Source: Paenibacillus montanisoli (GTDB lineage Bacteria > Bacillota > Bacilli > Paenibacillales > Paenibacillaceae). From it: a DNA stretch of 64,000 nucleotides. The translations under genes and the position numbers were made by a program. The notes under the pieces were generated by a model. It did not search any database. It was not told the DNA's origin and saw only the letters and a program-made list of their open reading frames with translations. Below are positions 52,310 through 60,980 of this stretch, in pieces (the stretch's first letter is position 1; each line of letters begins with the position of its first letter). The DNA lies in the NCBI RefSeq assembly GCF_003268025.1, contig NZ_QLUW01000003.1:744001-808000 (forward strand). Reading direction: 5' to 3'.

Positions 52310-52317
52310 GCGTTTAT

Positions 52318-53550
52318 TTAGAAGTTGGCGTCCGCCGTGTAACGGTTGTTTGCATTCCATAATAAGTATTCATGAATGCCGGTATCGTTCAATGCTTTAA
52401 TTTGCGCGTCCACTTCGGCCTTGCCGTATTTGATATAATGCCCTTTGCCAAGCCAGCTAGCGGTAAAATCTTGTATCCAAGGCCGGATAATCGGCTTGTA
52501 GGAACCGATCGGTTTCAACTTTTTGTGCGTGTCGAGCATGGCGCCTTTGATGGTGGCATACGGATTTTTGTCCGGGTCCTTCACATTAAACCACCCTGTG
52601 CTGTAGTGGCTCGGATAAACCATTGGCGAGATGACGTCCACATGCTTCGATATTTTCACGAAATCTTGACCGATGCCTTCGGCGGCCGGGACGGAGGCGG
52701 CATAGCCGAAAATATCGACCGAAACGCGTACGCCGAGCGGCTCCAGCTGCGACTTGGCGTATTTGACGAAGGCGGCGATCGTATCGACCCGCTTATCCTT
52801 GGTCTTGTTGAATACAAGGGAGTCGGCTTTCTTCTCGAAGCCTTCCGGGAATCTGACGTAGTCGAATTGGATTTCCTTAAAGCCGAGCTTTACGGCTTCC
52901 TTCGCGATGGCGATGTTATAGTCCCAAACTTCTTTCCTGTACGGATTGACGAAGCTGTCCTTCTTGCCGTTCTGCCAGACCGATCCGTCATGGCGGCGGA
53001 ACGACAGCTCCGGGTGACTGCGGGCGAGCACCGTATCTTTGAAAACGACGATCCGCGCGATCGGATAGACGTTATGCTTCTTTAAGCGTTCCATCATCTG
53101 ACTGACATTGCCGATATATTTCTTCGGCTTGCCGAGCTTGAGTAGTTCAGGGTTTTGGGTCGGGTAAGTTATGTAGCCGTAATCGTCTTTCACGTCAATG
53201 ACCATGCTGTTAAGGGCCGTAATATCGAGGAGCTTCAATAACGATTCCATTCGGGAGCCTCCGGCGCTGTGGGCGGTGACGTATATGCCCTTTATTTCCG
53301 GCGCATCAGGCTGCGGGTCGTGTTTGACATAAATGGTTCCCGGGGATGTACCTGTTCCGGTCTGAGCCTCTCCAGGCTTCGTTTGATTGGGCTGAGCGGT
53401 ACCGTTTGGCAGCTGTTGCTGCTGCGCCGCCGGTGCGGTCATTATCGTTGTAAGCAGCTGCTGAGTCGAAGCGGACTGCGGACCGGTCTGCGCGCCTGAT
53501 CCGGTTAATACGTGAAATAACAATAATAAGGCTGAAACGATAACGTCCAT
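52318..53550 (-). CDS. putative glycoside hydrolase, DUF4015 family
   Basis: The 410-residue protein has an N-terminal hydrophobic signal segment (MDVIVSALLLLFHVLTG), a Gln/Pro/Thr-rich linker to about residue 85, and a TIM-barrel domain with KGIYVTAHSAGG, MVIDVKDDYGYITY, YPIARIVVFKD, EIQFDYVRFPEG and VSVDIFGY. The carboxylates on the strand ends suit a retaining glycosidase, and the family is annotated as putative glycoside hydrolase. It is probably secreted or membrane-anchored. ATG at 53550 follows GGGGAGAGAG. Confidence 0.85.
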   Translation of the reverse strand: MDVIVSALLLLFHVLTGSGAQTGPQSASTQQLLTTIMTAPAAQQQQLPNGTAQPNQTKPGEAQTGTGTSPGTIYVKHDPQPDAPEIKGIYVTAHSAGGSRMESLLKLLDITALNSMVIDVKDDYGYITYPTQNPELLKLGKPKKYIGNVSQMMERLKKHNVYPIARIVVFKDTVLARSHPELSFRRHDGSVWQNGKKDSFVNPYRKEVWDYNIAIAKEAVKLGFKEIQFDYVRFPEGFEKKADSLVFNKTKDKRVDTIAAFVKYAKSQLEPLGVRVSVDIFGYAASVPAAEGIGQDFVKISKHVDVISPMVYPSHYSTGWFNVKDPDKNPYATIKGAMLDTHKKLKPIGSYKPIIRPWIQDFTASWLGKGHYIKYGKAEVDAQIKALNDTGIHEYLLWNANNRYTADANF

Positions 53551-53709
53551 AGCTGCTCTCTCCCCGTCTGCCAAGTCAGTAAGATTATAATTCAGTTTCG
53601 GAAGGCGGCACAGAGGTATTTTGTAGGATTTTGAAAGAAAAAAGCTGGAACAGGAGCGGAGTCTGCGATCATGGATCGGAACCATGATTCCCACGCGCAG
53701 CATATGATC

Positions 53710-53748
53710 CAAAAAAAAAGAACGAGAACCGTAAACTCGTTCTCGTTC
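53710..53748 (-). terminator. terminator of the small gene at 53757
   Basis: On the minus strand GAACGAGAAC and GTTCTCGTTC form a 10-bp stem around nine bases, followed by nine T. It separates the small gene from the glycosidase gene. Confidence 0.92.
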
Positions 53749-53756
53749 CAACTTCT

Positions 53757-53951
53757 CTATTGCAGCAGCACTTCTCTTTGATGCTCGCAAATGCTTTGCT
53801 GAACAATTTCCATTGCGTCTTCAGGCTCTAGCAATGCCAGTCCATCCCGCAGCACGATATTCAAATTCATTTCCCGCTCCGTGAGGAAAGGCACTAACTC
53901 TGGTGCTAGCTTCTCCACAATCTGTAATAGTCTGACCGTTTCCATATCCAT
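53757..53951 (-). CDS. 64-residue soluble protein, unknown function
   Basis: A leucine-rich, acidic helical protein (MDMETVRLLQIVEKLAPELV, then LTEREMNLNIVLRDGLALL and MEIVQQSICEHQ). AAAGGGTGA lies seven bases upstream of the ATG, and a strong terminator follows within ten bases of the stop. The own terminator and the ribosome binding site support a real monocistronic gene. No family is recognised. Confidence 0.7.
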   Translation of the reverse strand: MDMETVRLLQIVEKLAPELVPFLTEREMNLNIVLRDGLALLEPEDAMEIVQQSICEHQREVLLQ

Positions 53952-54108
53952 GAAGCATCACCCTTTCATCGTAATGGAGGGTAAAACGTATGGCACGAAA
54001 CTAAATCAACGGGATAGCTATATTATAACAGCAGGGAAATGAAAAACCTAGTGCAAAGCGAATAATTTCCATTTTTGCCGGGTGCCCGATTTATCGGACC
54101 GGTCAACT

Positions 54109-54933
54109 TTACAGCGTAGGCTTGCGGAAATCGCCCATCACGCCGACCGTCTCTACAATATTTACGAATGCGCGGGGATCCGTCTTCGCGATAATTTTGC
54201 GCAGCTGGTTCAGCTCGAAGCGGGTCGTTACCGTCATCAGCATATCTTTTTCCTCGTTGGTGTACCCACCTCGGGTTTTCATGCACGTGACGCCGCGGTA
54301 AAGCGGAATCAGCGCGGCTCGCATCGCCTCGGCCTCGCATGTGATGATGAATGCGGTCACCTTGACATGCTTGATATGTATGAGGTCGATGATTTTGCCT
54401 GTCGTAAAGATCGACAGCAAGGAGAACAGGGCGATATCCCAGTTCTTCGTGAGCAGACCGAGCGCTGCAATGACCGTGCCGTTCAAGCCGAAGATGAGCA
54501 TGCCGATCGAAATGTCACGTTTACGCGTAATGATCGCCGCAACAATGTCGAAACCGCCGGACGAAGAGCCTTCGCGAAGAGCTAGTCCACTGCCGAAGCC
54601 GACGATGACACCGCCGAACACGGCGCCGAGCGTCAAGTCCGCCACCAGCGGCTTGGCCGGAATCAGCTGCATGAAGAGCGTTGTCGCTGCAACCGATACC
54701 GAGCTCCAGCCGACGAACCGGAAGCCAAGCACGCGCCAGCCCCAGATTAAAATAGGTACGTTTAGAATAAAATAAAGCCAGCCAATATTCAGTCCGGTTG
54801 CATAGCCTGCAATCATCGTGATACCGGAGACGCCGCCGCTGATCATCTTATGCGGGATCAGCAGCTGATTAAATCCGAAAGCGATCAGCAAAGCGCTGAT
54901 CAATGTGAATGCTGCGGTTCGTGAAGTTCTCAT
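54109..54933 (-). CDS. YitT family membrane protein (DUF161/DUF2179)
   Basis: The N-terminal 190 residues hold five or six helices with the family stretch SGGVSGITMIAGYATG, GSGLALREGSSSGGFDIVA and FALNGTV-like GLNGTVIA. The C-terminal 85 residues form the soluble DUF2179 domain (VTAFIITCEAEAMRAAL, CMKTRGGYT and VETVGVMGDFRKP). The length of 274 is typical. ATG at 54933 follows GAGGTGGAA. The function is not established. Confidence 0.88.
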   Translation of the reverse strand: MRTSRTAAFTLISALLIAFGFNQLLIPHKMISGGVSGITMIAGYATGLNIGWLYFILNVPILIWGWRVLGFRFVGWSSVSVAATTLFMQLIPAKPLVADLTLGAVFGGVIVGFGSGLALREGSSSGGFDIVAAIITRKRDISIGMLIFGLNGTVIAALGLLTKNWDIALFSLLSIFTTGKIIDLIHIKHVKVTAFIITCEAEAMRAALIPLYRGVTCMKTRGGYTNEEKDMLMTVTTRFELNQLRKIIAKTDPRAFVNIVETVGVMGDFRKPTL

Positions 54934-55063
54934 GACTGTTCCACCTCGGCAAATTTTGACCACATGTTGCAGTGTATCAAATCCAGTTGGATATTGTCTA
55001 ACGAAAGAAATGATGTTAGTATATGTATTTAGTGCTTAGTGGTATTCTGAAATACAGTTGTGC

Positions 55064-55069
55064 TATAAT
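55064..55069 (+). promoter_or_regulatory. extended -10 element for the DEAD-box helicase gene
   Basis: A perfect TATAAT (55064-55069) is preceded by TGC, giving the TGnTATAAT form of an extended -10. No good -35 is seen 17 bases upstream. The start codon is 49 bases downstream. Confidence 0.6.
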
Positions 55070-55117
55070 GAGCAGTATATTTTCTGTAGGATGCAGATAG
55101 AAGGAGATTGAAACAGT

Positions 55118-56701
55118 TTGAAAACATTTGCTGAATTCGGCTTGGAACCAAAGGTTCTTCAGGCCATAACTGAGCTTGGATTTGAGGAATCGACACCGAT
55201 CCAATCCAAAGCCATTCCAATTGCGCTTACCGGCTCCGATATGATCGGTCAAGCTCAAACAGGAACGGGCAAGACTGCAGCCTTCGGTATTCCGCTGGTA
55301 AATAAAATTCCAGTAACCGAAGACCGTATCGTCGCATTAATCATGACCCCGACCCGTGAGCTTGCCATCCAGGTTTCGGAAGAAATCGGAAAGCTTACCC
55401 GTTACAAAGGACTTCGTTCGCTGCCGATTTACGGCGGTCAAGAGATCGGTCGTCAAATCCGCGCGTTGAAGAAGCGCCCGCAAATCATTATCGGAACGCC
55501 TGGCCGCTTGCTCGACCATATCAACCGTAAAACGATTAAACTGGATGATGTCCAGACGGTGATTTTGGACGAAGCGGACGAAATGCTGGACATGGGCTTC
55601 ATGGAAGATATCACGTCCATTCTTTCCCTCGTACCGGAAAACCGCCAAACGATGCTGTTCTCGGCAACGATGCCGCCGAACATCCGCAAGCTGGCTGACC
55701 AATTCTTGAAAAACCCTGAGCATGTATCGGTCATTCCGACGCAAGTCAGTGCCCCGACAATTGATCAAGCTTACATTGAAGTGCATGAGCGCCAGAAATT
55801 CGACGCGCTTAGCCGTTTGCTTGATATGGAATCGCCGGAACTTGCAATCATCTTTGGTCGTACTAAACGCCGGGTAGACGAGCTGAGCGAAGCGCTGCAG
55901 AAGCGCGGTTACTCCGCTGATGGCCTGCATGGCGACTTGTCCCAAAATCAACGTGACAACGTAATGCGTAAATTCCGCGACGGCAGCATCGACGTGCTCG
56001 TAGCAACTGACGTAGCGGCACGCGGTCTTGACGTTTCGGGCGTATCCCACGTTATTAACTTTGACTTGCCACAAGATCCTGAGAGCTATGTACACCGGAT
56101 CGGCCGTACGGGCCGTGCGGGTAAAGAAGGTACGGCATGGTCTTTCGTAACGCCTCGCGAGCTGGATCACATGCACTTCATCGAGAAGGTGACGCGCCAC
56201 AAAATCGCGAAGAAGCCGCTGCCGAGCATCGCGGAAGCGATCGAAGGCAAACAGCGCGTAACGGCTGAGCGCATCTTGGATGCCATGGAATCTGAGTCGG
56301 TTAATGAGTTCAAGGCGATTGCAATTCAATTGCTGGAGCAGTACGACTCCGTTAATCTTCTGGCGGCTGCGATTAAGCTGATTACCGGCGAGAAGAAAGA
56401 CGTGAACATCGATCTTACGCCGGAAGATCCGATTCGCGCGAAGAAGCGCAGACCGGATGTCCGCACGAACGGACGCCGTTTCTCCGGCAGCTCATTCGGC
56501 GGCGGCAACCGCACAGGCAGCGGCCCTCGTGGACGCGGCGAAGGCGGCAGCCGCGGCGGTTACGGCGGCGGCGGCTACAACCGCGACCGCGGCAGCTCCG
56601 GAAGCTACAACCGAGACCGTGACCGTGACGGCGGCAAAGGCCGCGGCGGATACAGCGGCGGAGGCGAAGCTCGCCGTTCCCGTCCTTCCACTGACGAATA
56701 A
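55118..56701 (+). CDS. cshA: DEAD-box ATP-dependent RNA helicase CshA
   Basis: It unwinds RNA in ribosome assembly and mRNA decay, and in Bacillales associates with the RNA degradosome. It shows Q motif [10 protein letters not shown]...TPIQ, Walker [13 protein letters not shown] at about 45-56, [12 protein letters not shown] box [10 protein letters not shown] at about 150-159, SATMP, and motif [15 protein letters not shown]. The C-terminus (about residues 455-527) is rich in Gly, Arg, Ser and Tyr in RGG-like repeats, an RNA-binding tail. It starts with TTG after AGAAGGAGAT. The length of 527 fits CshA. Confidence 0.95.
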   Translation: MKTFAEFGLEPKVLQAITELGFEESTPIQSKAIPIALTGSDMIGQAQTGTGKTAAFGIPLVNKIPVTEDRIVALIMTPTRELAIQVSEEIGKLTRYKGLRSLPIYGGQEIGRQIRALKKRPQIIIGTPGRLLDHINRKTIKLDDVQTVILDEADEMLDMGFMEDITSILSLVPENRQTMLFSATMPPNIRKLADQFLKNPEHVSVIPTQVSAPTIDQAYIEVHERQKFDALSRLLDMESPELAIIFGRTKRRVDELSEALQKRGYSADGLHGDLSQNQRDNVMRKFRDGSIDVLVATDVAARGLDVSGVSHVINFDLPQDPESYVHRIGRTGRAGKEGTAWSFVTPRELDHMHFIEKVTRHKIAKKPLPSIAEAIEGKQRVTAERILDAMESESVNEFKAIAIQLLEQYDSVNLLAAAIKLITGEKKDVNIDLTPEDPIRAKKRRPDVRTNGRRFSGSSFGGGNRTGSGPRGRGEGGSRGGYGGGGYNRDRGSSGSYNRDRDRDGGKGRGGYSGGGEARRSRPSTDE

Positions 56702-56715
56702 GCAAGCATAACACC

Positions 56716-56762
56716 GGGGCTTCTGTTTAGCCGAGCAATCGGATAAATAGAGCCCCTTTTTT
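56716..56762 (+). terminator. terminator after cshA
   Basis: GGGGCT pairs with AGCCCC, and inside it CCGA pairs with TCGG around GCAA; six T follow. Its right side overlaps no coding sequence but lies next to the minus-strand yjcZ-like stop. Confidence 0.75.
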
Positions 56763-56771
56763 ATCGCTTGT

Positions 56772-56861
56772 TTAAAAGAAGCCGCACGTTACAATGACAA
56801 GCAGGATGAACAGTACCAGAATGATCGCGGCAGACGTGCCATGACCTGCATGACCTCCCAC
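56772..56861 (-). CDS. YjcZ-type sporulation peptide
   Basis: A 29-residue peptide: a Gly/His-rich start (GGHAGHGTSAA) followed by a single hydrophobic helix AIILVLFILLVIVTCGFF. Short Gly-rich peptides ending in FILLIIVG-like helices are the YjcZ family, linked to sporulation in Bacillales. The GTG at 56859-56861 lies eight bases after GAGGAGG. A TTG two codons upstream is an alternative. A sigma-K-like promoter lies about 45 bases upstream. Confidence 0.75.
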   Translation of the reverse strand: MGGHAGHGTSAAIILVLFILLVIVTCGFF

Positions 56862-56905
56862 TGGCAAGACCTCCTCGGCATTTGTCTTGGTTGTCGATCA
56901 CACTA

Positions 56906-56933
56906 TAAGGTATGCGTATGGGTCAATGTCGTT
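56906..56933 (-). promoter_or_regulatory. sigma-K-like promoter for the YjcZ-type gene
   Basis: On the minus strand CATACCTTA (56906-56914) matches the sigma-K -10 form CATAnnnTA, with an AC (56931-56932) 16 bases upstream as the short -35. This fits late mother-cell expression. The motif is short, so a chance match is possible. Confidence 0.4.
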
Positions 56934-57040
56934 TAGACGTCTGCCCACATTCCCGAAAATGGGCGTTGGCTTTCTGCGGCAGTCTATATTATAGTAAACG
57001 TAGGTTAAAATGAAATCGCTTGCTAGGAGGACTTGCTACA

Positions 57041-57835
57041 ATGGAAATGAGAGGCATGATGGGCGGGTTTTATAAAATCTCGGAATGGATTATGCGCTTA
57101 TCGGTAACAAACGTGCTTTGGATCATTTGTTCCTTGCCGTTTATTTTTCTGCTGCTCCCCGTGCTGTTTGCGCAGAACAGCGATCAGATGCTGAGTTACT
57201 TCATCGTATCCGGCGTCGTGGCTCCATTCACGCTGTTCCCGGCTACTGCGGCCATGTTCGCGGTTGCGCGCAAGTGGGTGATGGGGGAAGTGGATGTGCC
57301 GCTTCTTCGCACATTCTTCCGGAATTATAAAGACAGCTACAAGCAAAGCATGATCGGCGGCATTTTATATGTGGTGCTGTTCACGATTCTGATCGTCGAT
57401 TTCCGGGTATATTTAGTGAAATTGCAATCGTTCCAGATCGTTTCTTATCTGTTTATCGCCCTGTTTGCGCTGTTGGCGGTATCGCTGTTCAACTTCTTCT
57501 CGATGGTTGTTCACTATCACATGAAGACGATGCAGCTGATCAAGAACGCGCTGCTGCTGACGATCGGCCGTCCGCTACGTTCGCTCTCAACTGTTATCAT
57601 GTGCGGTTTCGTCATCTATATCAGCTTCAGCTCGCCAAAGCTGATGTTCCTCGTGCCGTTCTTTACGGGTAGCGTCGTCGCGATGATCGCCTTCTGGAAT
57701 TTCTACGCGATCTACATGAAGCTTCAGCAGCAAGCGGAGAAGGCCGCGGAGGCTAGAGCGGAAGAAGAGCGCAAGCGTCTGGAAGATGAAGCATTGCTGC
57801 CGCATACAGAAGACGGTCAAAGCTCCATTAAATAG
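57041..57835 (+). CDS. YesL/DUF624 family membrane protein
   Basis: The 264-residue protein has about five hydrophobic helices (about 22-45, 55-78, 104-130, 140-165 and 185-225). The family features are MRLSVTNVLWIICSLP near the start and FPATAAMFAVARKWV before FFRNYKDSYKQS. The C-terminus is a charged helix rich in Glu, Ala and Arg. YesL proteins are often found with sugar ABC transporters, but none is adjacent. ATG at 57041 follows TAGGAGGACTTG. The function is unknown. Confidence 0.85.
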   Translation: MEMRGMMGGFYKISEWIMRLSVTNVLWIICSLPFIFLLLPVLFAQNSDQMLSYFIVSGVVAPFTLFPATAAMFAVARKWVMGEVDVPLLRTFFRNYKDSYKQSMIGGILYVVLFTILIVDFRVYLVKLQSFQIVSYLFIALFALLAVSLFNFFSMVVHYHMKTMQLIKNALLLTIGRPLRSLSTVIMCGFVIYISFSSPKLMFLVPFFTGSVVAMIAFWNFYAIYMKLQQQAEKAAEARAEEERKRLEDEALLPHTEDGQSSIK

Positions 57836-57849
57836 CGGCGGATGTCACG

Positions 57850-57878
57850 TTTACTTTTGCCCCTGTTCCGTCTATAAT
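57850..57878 (+). promoter_or_regulatory. promoter of the 6S RNA gene
   Basis: TTTACT (57850-57855), exactly 17 bases and a perfect TATAAT (57873-57878) precede the RNA by about seven bases. Confidence 0.8.
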
Positions 57879-57884
57879 AAGCAA

Positions 57885-58099
57885 TACATCCTGCGATGTT
57901 CGTTACGGCTTATCACTTGTTTTGAACCAATGGCTGTTTTAAGGGAGACTAATATTGAAACGCGGCTGACATGCCCTCGAAAAGGGATCTCAAAAACGTT
58001 TCTGCGGCCACCCACCTGCGAGAGCGGGTTCAGAAACAAGCAAGCTGGACGGCATGGCGGGTTACTTACGAAGCGAAAAGGGGGCAACCCCTTTTTTTT
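57885..58099 (+). ncRNA. ssrS: 6S RNA
   Basis: This is a regulatory RNA that binds sigma-A RNA polymerase by mimicking an open promoter. The 5' part holds CCTGCGATGTTCGTTACGG, close to the conserved GAUGUUCGC region of E. coli 6S RNA. CCTGCGATG pairs with CATGGCGGG near 58053-58061 to make the closing stem, with one G-G mismatch and one wobble. The 3' side of the central bubble carries CACCTGCGAGAGCGGGTTC, like the CACCUUGAACCAAGGGUUC hairpin of E. coli. It has its own promoter and terminator and no open frame. The mature 3' end is probably near 58065; the terminator is included here. Confidence 0.8.
58076..58099 (+). terminator. terminator of the 6S RNA gene
   Basis: AAAAGGGG and CCCCTTTT pair around four bases and eight T follow. 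It ends the 6S precursor. Confidence 0.9.
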
Positions 58100-58161
58100 A
58101 TATCTCAAACTATGTTATTATATTTCTTAGCGTACATAGAAGTTGGAGGAGGAGATTACCT

Positions 58162-58557
58162 TTGTCTTTGAAGCGGTCCTTAATCGGGTTGCTGCGCAGT
58201 CACGAGTTGACTGGCGATAAAGCGAAAGATCCGTTACTGAAATCCCATTATTACAAGTTGTCCCGGGAGAAGGCGTGGGAAGAGGTTGTCTCCACACTAA
58301 AGAAGATGCAAGGCTATAAGGTGCTTCATGAAGTGCAAAATGTCGGCGAAATCGTACTTGAGAGGCGTACGGTTACCGGCCGTACCATGGATATTACCGT
58401 ATCCGTCATTAACGTGAATCCGGTTACGGCTGCGGTTGATATTTATTCCGCGTCGCGCGGCTCCTTTGGAGATTTGGGCTCTAATTACCGTACCATTCTA
58501 GATATTTATCGGACTCTCGATAAGAAGCTGGCTCAATATAAAACGACCGGCGTATAA
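58162..58557 (+). CDS. DUF1499-like small protein
   Basis: The 131-residue protein has no membrane helix with the chosen start. Its core SREKAWEEVVSTLKKMQGYKV, IVLERRTVTGRTMDITVSVI and VDIYSASRGSFGDLGSNYRTI resembles the DUF1499 pattern, where a SASRxGxxDxGxNxxR stretch ends the domain. TTG at 58162 is chosen because GGAGGAGGAG lies eight bases upstream; TTG at 58168 is possible. The frame further upstream enters the 6S RNA terminator. A bidirectional terminator follows. Confidence 0.65.
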   Translation: MSLKRSLIGLLRSHELTGDKAKDPLLKSHYYKLSREKAWEEVVSTLKKMQGYKVLHEVQNVGEIVLERRTVTGRTMDITVSVINVNPVTAAVDIYSASRGSFGDLGSNYRTILDIYRTLDKKLAQYKTTGV

Positions 58558-58564
58558 TAACGAG

Positions 58565-58599
58565 AAAAAAGCGAGGAAGGGAGTCCCTGCCTCGCTTTT
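58565..58599. terminator. bidirectional terminator between the DUF1499-like gene and tpx
   Basis: AAAAGCGAGG and CCTCGCTTTT pair perfectly, with GGGA/TCCC extending the stem inside. Both converging genes can use it. Confidence 0.9.
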
Positions 58600-58641
58600 G
58601 TTATACGTAAGGCTGTAAAAGCCTCCGTATCGGTATGTAGC

Positions 58642-59160
58642 TTATACGAGTGCTTTCAGAGCGTTAAGCGCATTCTCGTAGTTAGGGTGCTCCGTCATTT
58701 CGCCCAGCACTTCCACGTATTGAATCGTATCGTTGCTGTCGATTACGAAGATCGAGCGCATATCGAGGTTAAGGTCCTTGATCAGCACGCCGTATGCTTC
58801 GCCGAAGTTGTTGTTCTTGTAGTCGGAAAGCATAACAACTTTATCTACGCCTGCAGCGCCGCACCAGCGAGCTTGCGCGAACGGAAGGTCTACGCTTACC
58901 GTCAGCACGACAACGTTGTCGCCGAAAGTAGCGGCTTCTTCGTTGAAGCGGCGAGTTTGCGCGTCGCATACGCCTGTATCGATGGAAGGCACTACGCTGA
59001 CAAGCTTCACTTTGCCGGCAAAATCCTTCAAGGATACGACTTCAACCAGCGATTTGTTTAATTGAAAATCCGGCGCTTTGTCACCGACTTTCAATTCCGG
59101 GCCAATCAGAGTAAGCGGGTTGCCCTTCAGCGTGGCAACGCCATTACGTTCTTGTGCCAT
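58642..59160 (-). CDS. tpx: thiol peroxidase Tpx
   Basis: This atypical 2-Cys peroxiredoxin reduces peroxides with electrons from thioredoxin. The peroxidatic Cys65 lies in [15 protein letters not shown] and the resolving Cys100 in [13 protein letters not shown]. The N-terminus [20 protein letters not shown] is typical. The length of 172 is normal. The ATG follows CTGAGGAGGCTG. A PerR-box-like sequence lies about 42 bases upstream of the start. Confidence 0.95.
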   Translation of the reverse strand: MAQERNGVATLKGNPLTLIGPELKVGDKAPDFQLNKSLVEVVSLKDFAGKVKLVSVVPSIDTGVCDAQTRRFNEEAATFGDNVVVLTVSVDLPFAQARWCGAAGVDKVVMLSDYKNNNFGEAYGVLIKDLNLDMRSIFVIDSNDTIQYVEVLGEMTEHPNYENALNALKALV

Positions 59161-59201
59161 TTAATAAACAGCCTCCTCAGGATAGAATGGTTCCTACCAA
59201 A

Positions 59202-59216
59202 TTATTATACCTATAA
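59202..59216 (-). promoter_or_regulatory. PerR-box-like sequence upstream of tpx
   Basis: On the minus strand TTATAGGTATAATAA matches the PerR/Fur-type box TTATAATnATTATAA at 11 of 14 defined positions. It overlaps a possible -10 (TATAAT). PerR controls peroxide defence genes in Bacillus, which suits tpx, but AT-rich promoters give such matches easily. Confidence 0.3.
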
Positions 59217-59256
59217 TGAATTGCCATTGTCCAATAGGAGCGTAAAGGAGACGGCT

Positions 59257-59877
59257 ATGATCTTTCTTCGCTATGAAAGCTTCCGCAGCTATCTGCGGCT
59301 ATATCCGGTCACCGCAGCCATTATCGCCATAAACCTTGCTATCTATATTGCGGACCGTTACATGCTGGGTGGCATTTTGCTCGAGCGCGGCTTATTCTAC
59401 AGCTACCGCGACGACAATTATTTCTCGCTCGATGAGCCTTGGCGGTATATTACGGCGCAGTTTCTTCATTTAAATTTGTCGCATATTTTCTTTAATATGT
59501 TCGCGGTATTGGTATTTGCTCCGCCGCTTGAGCGGATGCTCGGCCATGTGAAGTACTTGGCGTTCTATCTGCTGTGCGGGGTCGTCGGCAACCTATTCAG
59601 TGCGATCGCGGATTCTTCGACGGCGGGGGCGGGGGCATCCGGCGCTATATACGGCGTCTACGGCGCTTATCTCTACTTGGCGCTGATGAAGCGCTCCATG
59701 GATCCGGATTCGCGCAAGACGGTTTATACGATTTTGATATTCGGTATCTTGTATTCGGTCTTTGCGCCGGGAATTGGCCTGTGGGCACATATTGGCGGCT
59801 TGTTTGCTGGATTCGTCCTTGCGTATGTGCACGATTGGTTTCTCATTACAAAGCGGAAACGCCGATATCATCCATAA
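59257..59877 (+). CDS. rhomboid family intramembrane serine protease
   Basis: The 206-residue protein has six hydrophobic helices. The catalytic Ser lies in GAGASGAIYG (helix 4) and the His in LWAHIGGLFAGFVLAY (helix 6). The loop after helix 1 carries WRYITAQFLHLNLSHIFFNM, the usual rhomboid WR and HxxxN features. It is shorter than B. subtilis GluP and lacks TPR repeats. ATG at 59257 follows AAAGGAGACGG. The GltC-like gene starts 37 bases after its stop. Confidence 0.93.
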   Translation: MIFLRYESFRSYLRLYPVTAAIIAINLAIYIADRYMLGGILLERGLFYSYRDDNYFSLDEPWRYITAQFLHLNLSHIFFNMFAVLVFAPPLERMLGHVKYLAFYLLCGVVGNLFSAIADSSTAGAGASGAIYGVYGAYLYLALMKRSMDPDSRKTVYTILIFGILYSVFAPGIGLWAHIGGLFAGFVLAYVHDWFLITKRKRRYHP

Positions 59878-59914
59878 ACAGCAGCAGTTATATAAAGCAG
59901 AAGAGGGGACGCTA

Positions 59915-60820
59915 GTGGAGCTTCGTCAATTATATTATTTTGTGAAAGTGGCCAAGAAGGAGCATGTCACGAAAGCGGCGGAAGAGCTGCACGTGGCACA
60001 ATCCGCGGTCAGCCGACAAATCCATCAGCTGGAGGAGGAGCTCGGCGCGAAGCTATTTCTGCAGAAAGGGAGAAATCTGCAGCTAACTCCGGTCGGGGCG
60101 CTGTTTCTAAAGCGTGCAGAAGTGATTCTGGCCGACTTGGAGCGTTCAATCGTGGAAGTACAGGAGTTTCTCGATCCGGAGAAGGGGGAGATTCGGCTAG
60201 GATTTCCGCACAGCTTGGGCATCTCGCTTATCCCGGAGGTTGTGGCGGCCTTCCGGAAAGTAAACCCGAACGTGAAATTCCGCTTCAAGCAAGGCATGTT
60301 CCCTTCGTTGATCCAAGATGTCATGAAAGGCGAGGTGGATCTAGCCTTCGTCTCGCCATGCCCGGAGAGTCATCCGCATGTCACCGGTCAGATCGTGCTG
60401 ACGGAGGAGCTGTTTGCCATCCTGCCGCCGAACCATCCCCTTGCGCAGGAGGATGCGATTGAATTGATCCAGCTGAAGGACGAGATGTTCGTGCTATTCA
60501 GCGAGGGCTACTCGCTCCGTCCGATCGTATGGGATGCTTGTTTGTCTGCAGGGTTTACGCCGCAGATCGGGTTCGAAGGCGAAGAGACCGACACGATCCG
60601 CGGACTTGTCGCTGCGGGTATGGGTGTCAGTCTGCTGCCGGAAATGGCGCTGTATGCCTCCGGCCCGCTTAAACCGGCGAAAGTGCGCGTGAAATCGCCG
60701 CAATTGACGCGGACGATCGGACTTATTTACCGGTCGAATGAGAAGCTGCCGCTTGTGGCGAAGTCGTTTCAGCGGTTTCTGCTCGATTTCTTCTCGTGCA
60801 ACAAGTTTCAGAAACAATAG
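59915..60820 (+). CDS. LysR-type regulator resembling GltC
   Basis: The 301-residue protein has an N-terminal winged helix (MELRQLYYFVKVAKKEHVTK then AAEELHVAQSAVSRQIHQLE) and a periplasmic-binding-like sensor domain. Both halves resemble B. subtilis GltC, which activates glutamate synthase: LDPEKGEIRLGFPHSLG, VLFSEGYSLRPI and GLVAAGMGVSLLPE. No gltAB genes are adjacent, so the target is uncertain. It starts with GTG, after AGAGGGGACG. A terminator follows. Confidence 0.85.
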   Translation: MELRQLYYFVKVAKKEHVTKAAEELHVAQSAVSRQIHQLEEELGAKLFLQKGRNLQLTPVGALFLKRAEVILADLERSIVEVQEFLDPEKGEIRLGFPHSLGISLIPEVVAAFRKVNPNVKFRFKQGMFPSLIQDVMKGEVDLAFVSPCPESHPHVTGQIVLTEELFAILPPNHPLAQEDAIELIQLKDEMFVLFSEGYSLRPIVWDACLSAGFTPQIGFEGEETDTIRGLVAAGMGVSLLPEMALYASGPLKPAKVRVKSPQLTRTIGLIYRSNEKLPLVAKSFQRFLLDFFSCNKFQKQ

Positions 60821-60830
60821 CTATCTAGGA

Positions 60831-60863
60831 GGCCAACCAGAACGATCTGGTTGGTCTTTTTTA
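60831..60863 (+). terminator. terminator after the LysR-type regulator
   Basis: GGCCAACCAGA and TCTGGTTGGTC form an 11-bp stem with one wobble around ACGA, followed by TTTTTT. Confidence 0.9.
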
Positions 60864-60980
60864 TTTAGTCGAAGATGAGGCTCTTGCAGCGAGAGCTGTA
60901 CTCGGCACGGTTGAACCTTGGCTGCAAGGGGATACTTGTACTAAGTTATCCAATGATGCGGCAGAAGGGAACTAGTAGAT

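Noticed and set aside
56457-56711. Ala/Thr-rich 84-codon frame in the helicase tail
   Set aside because: It is an alternative frame of the Gly/Arg-rich repeat region of cshA.
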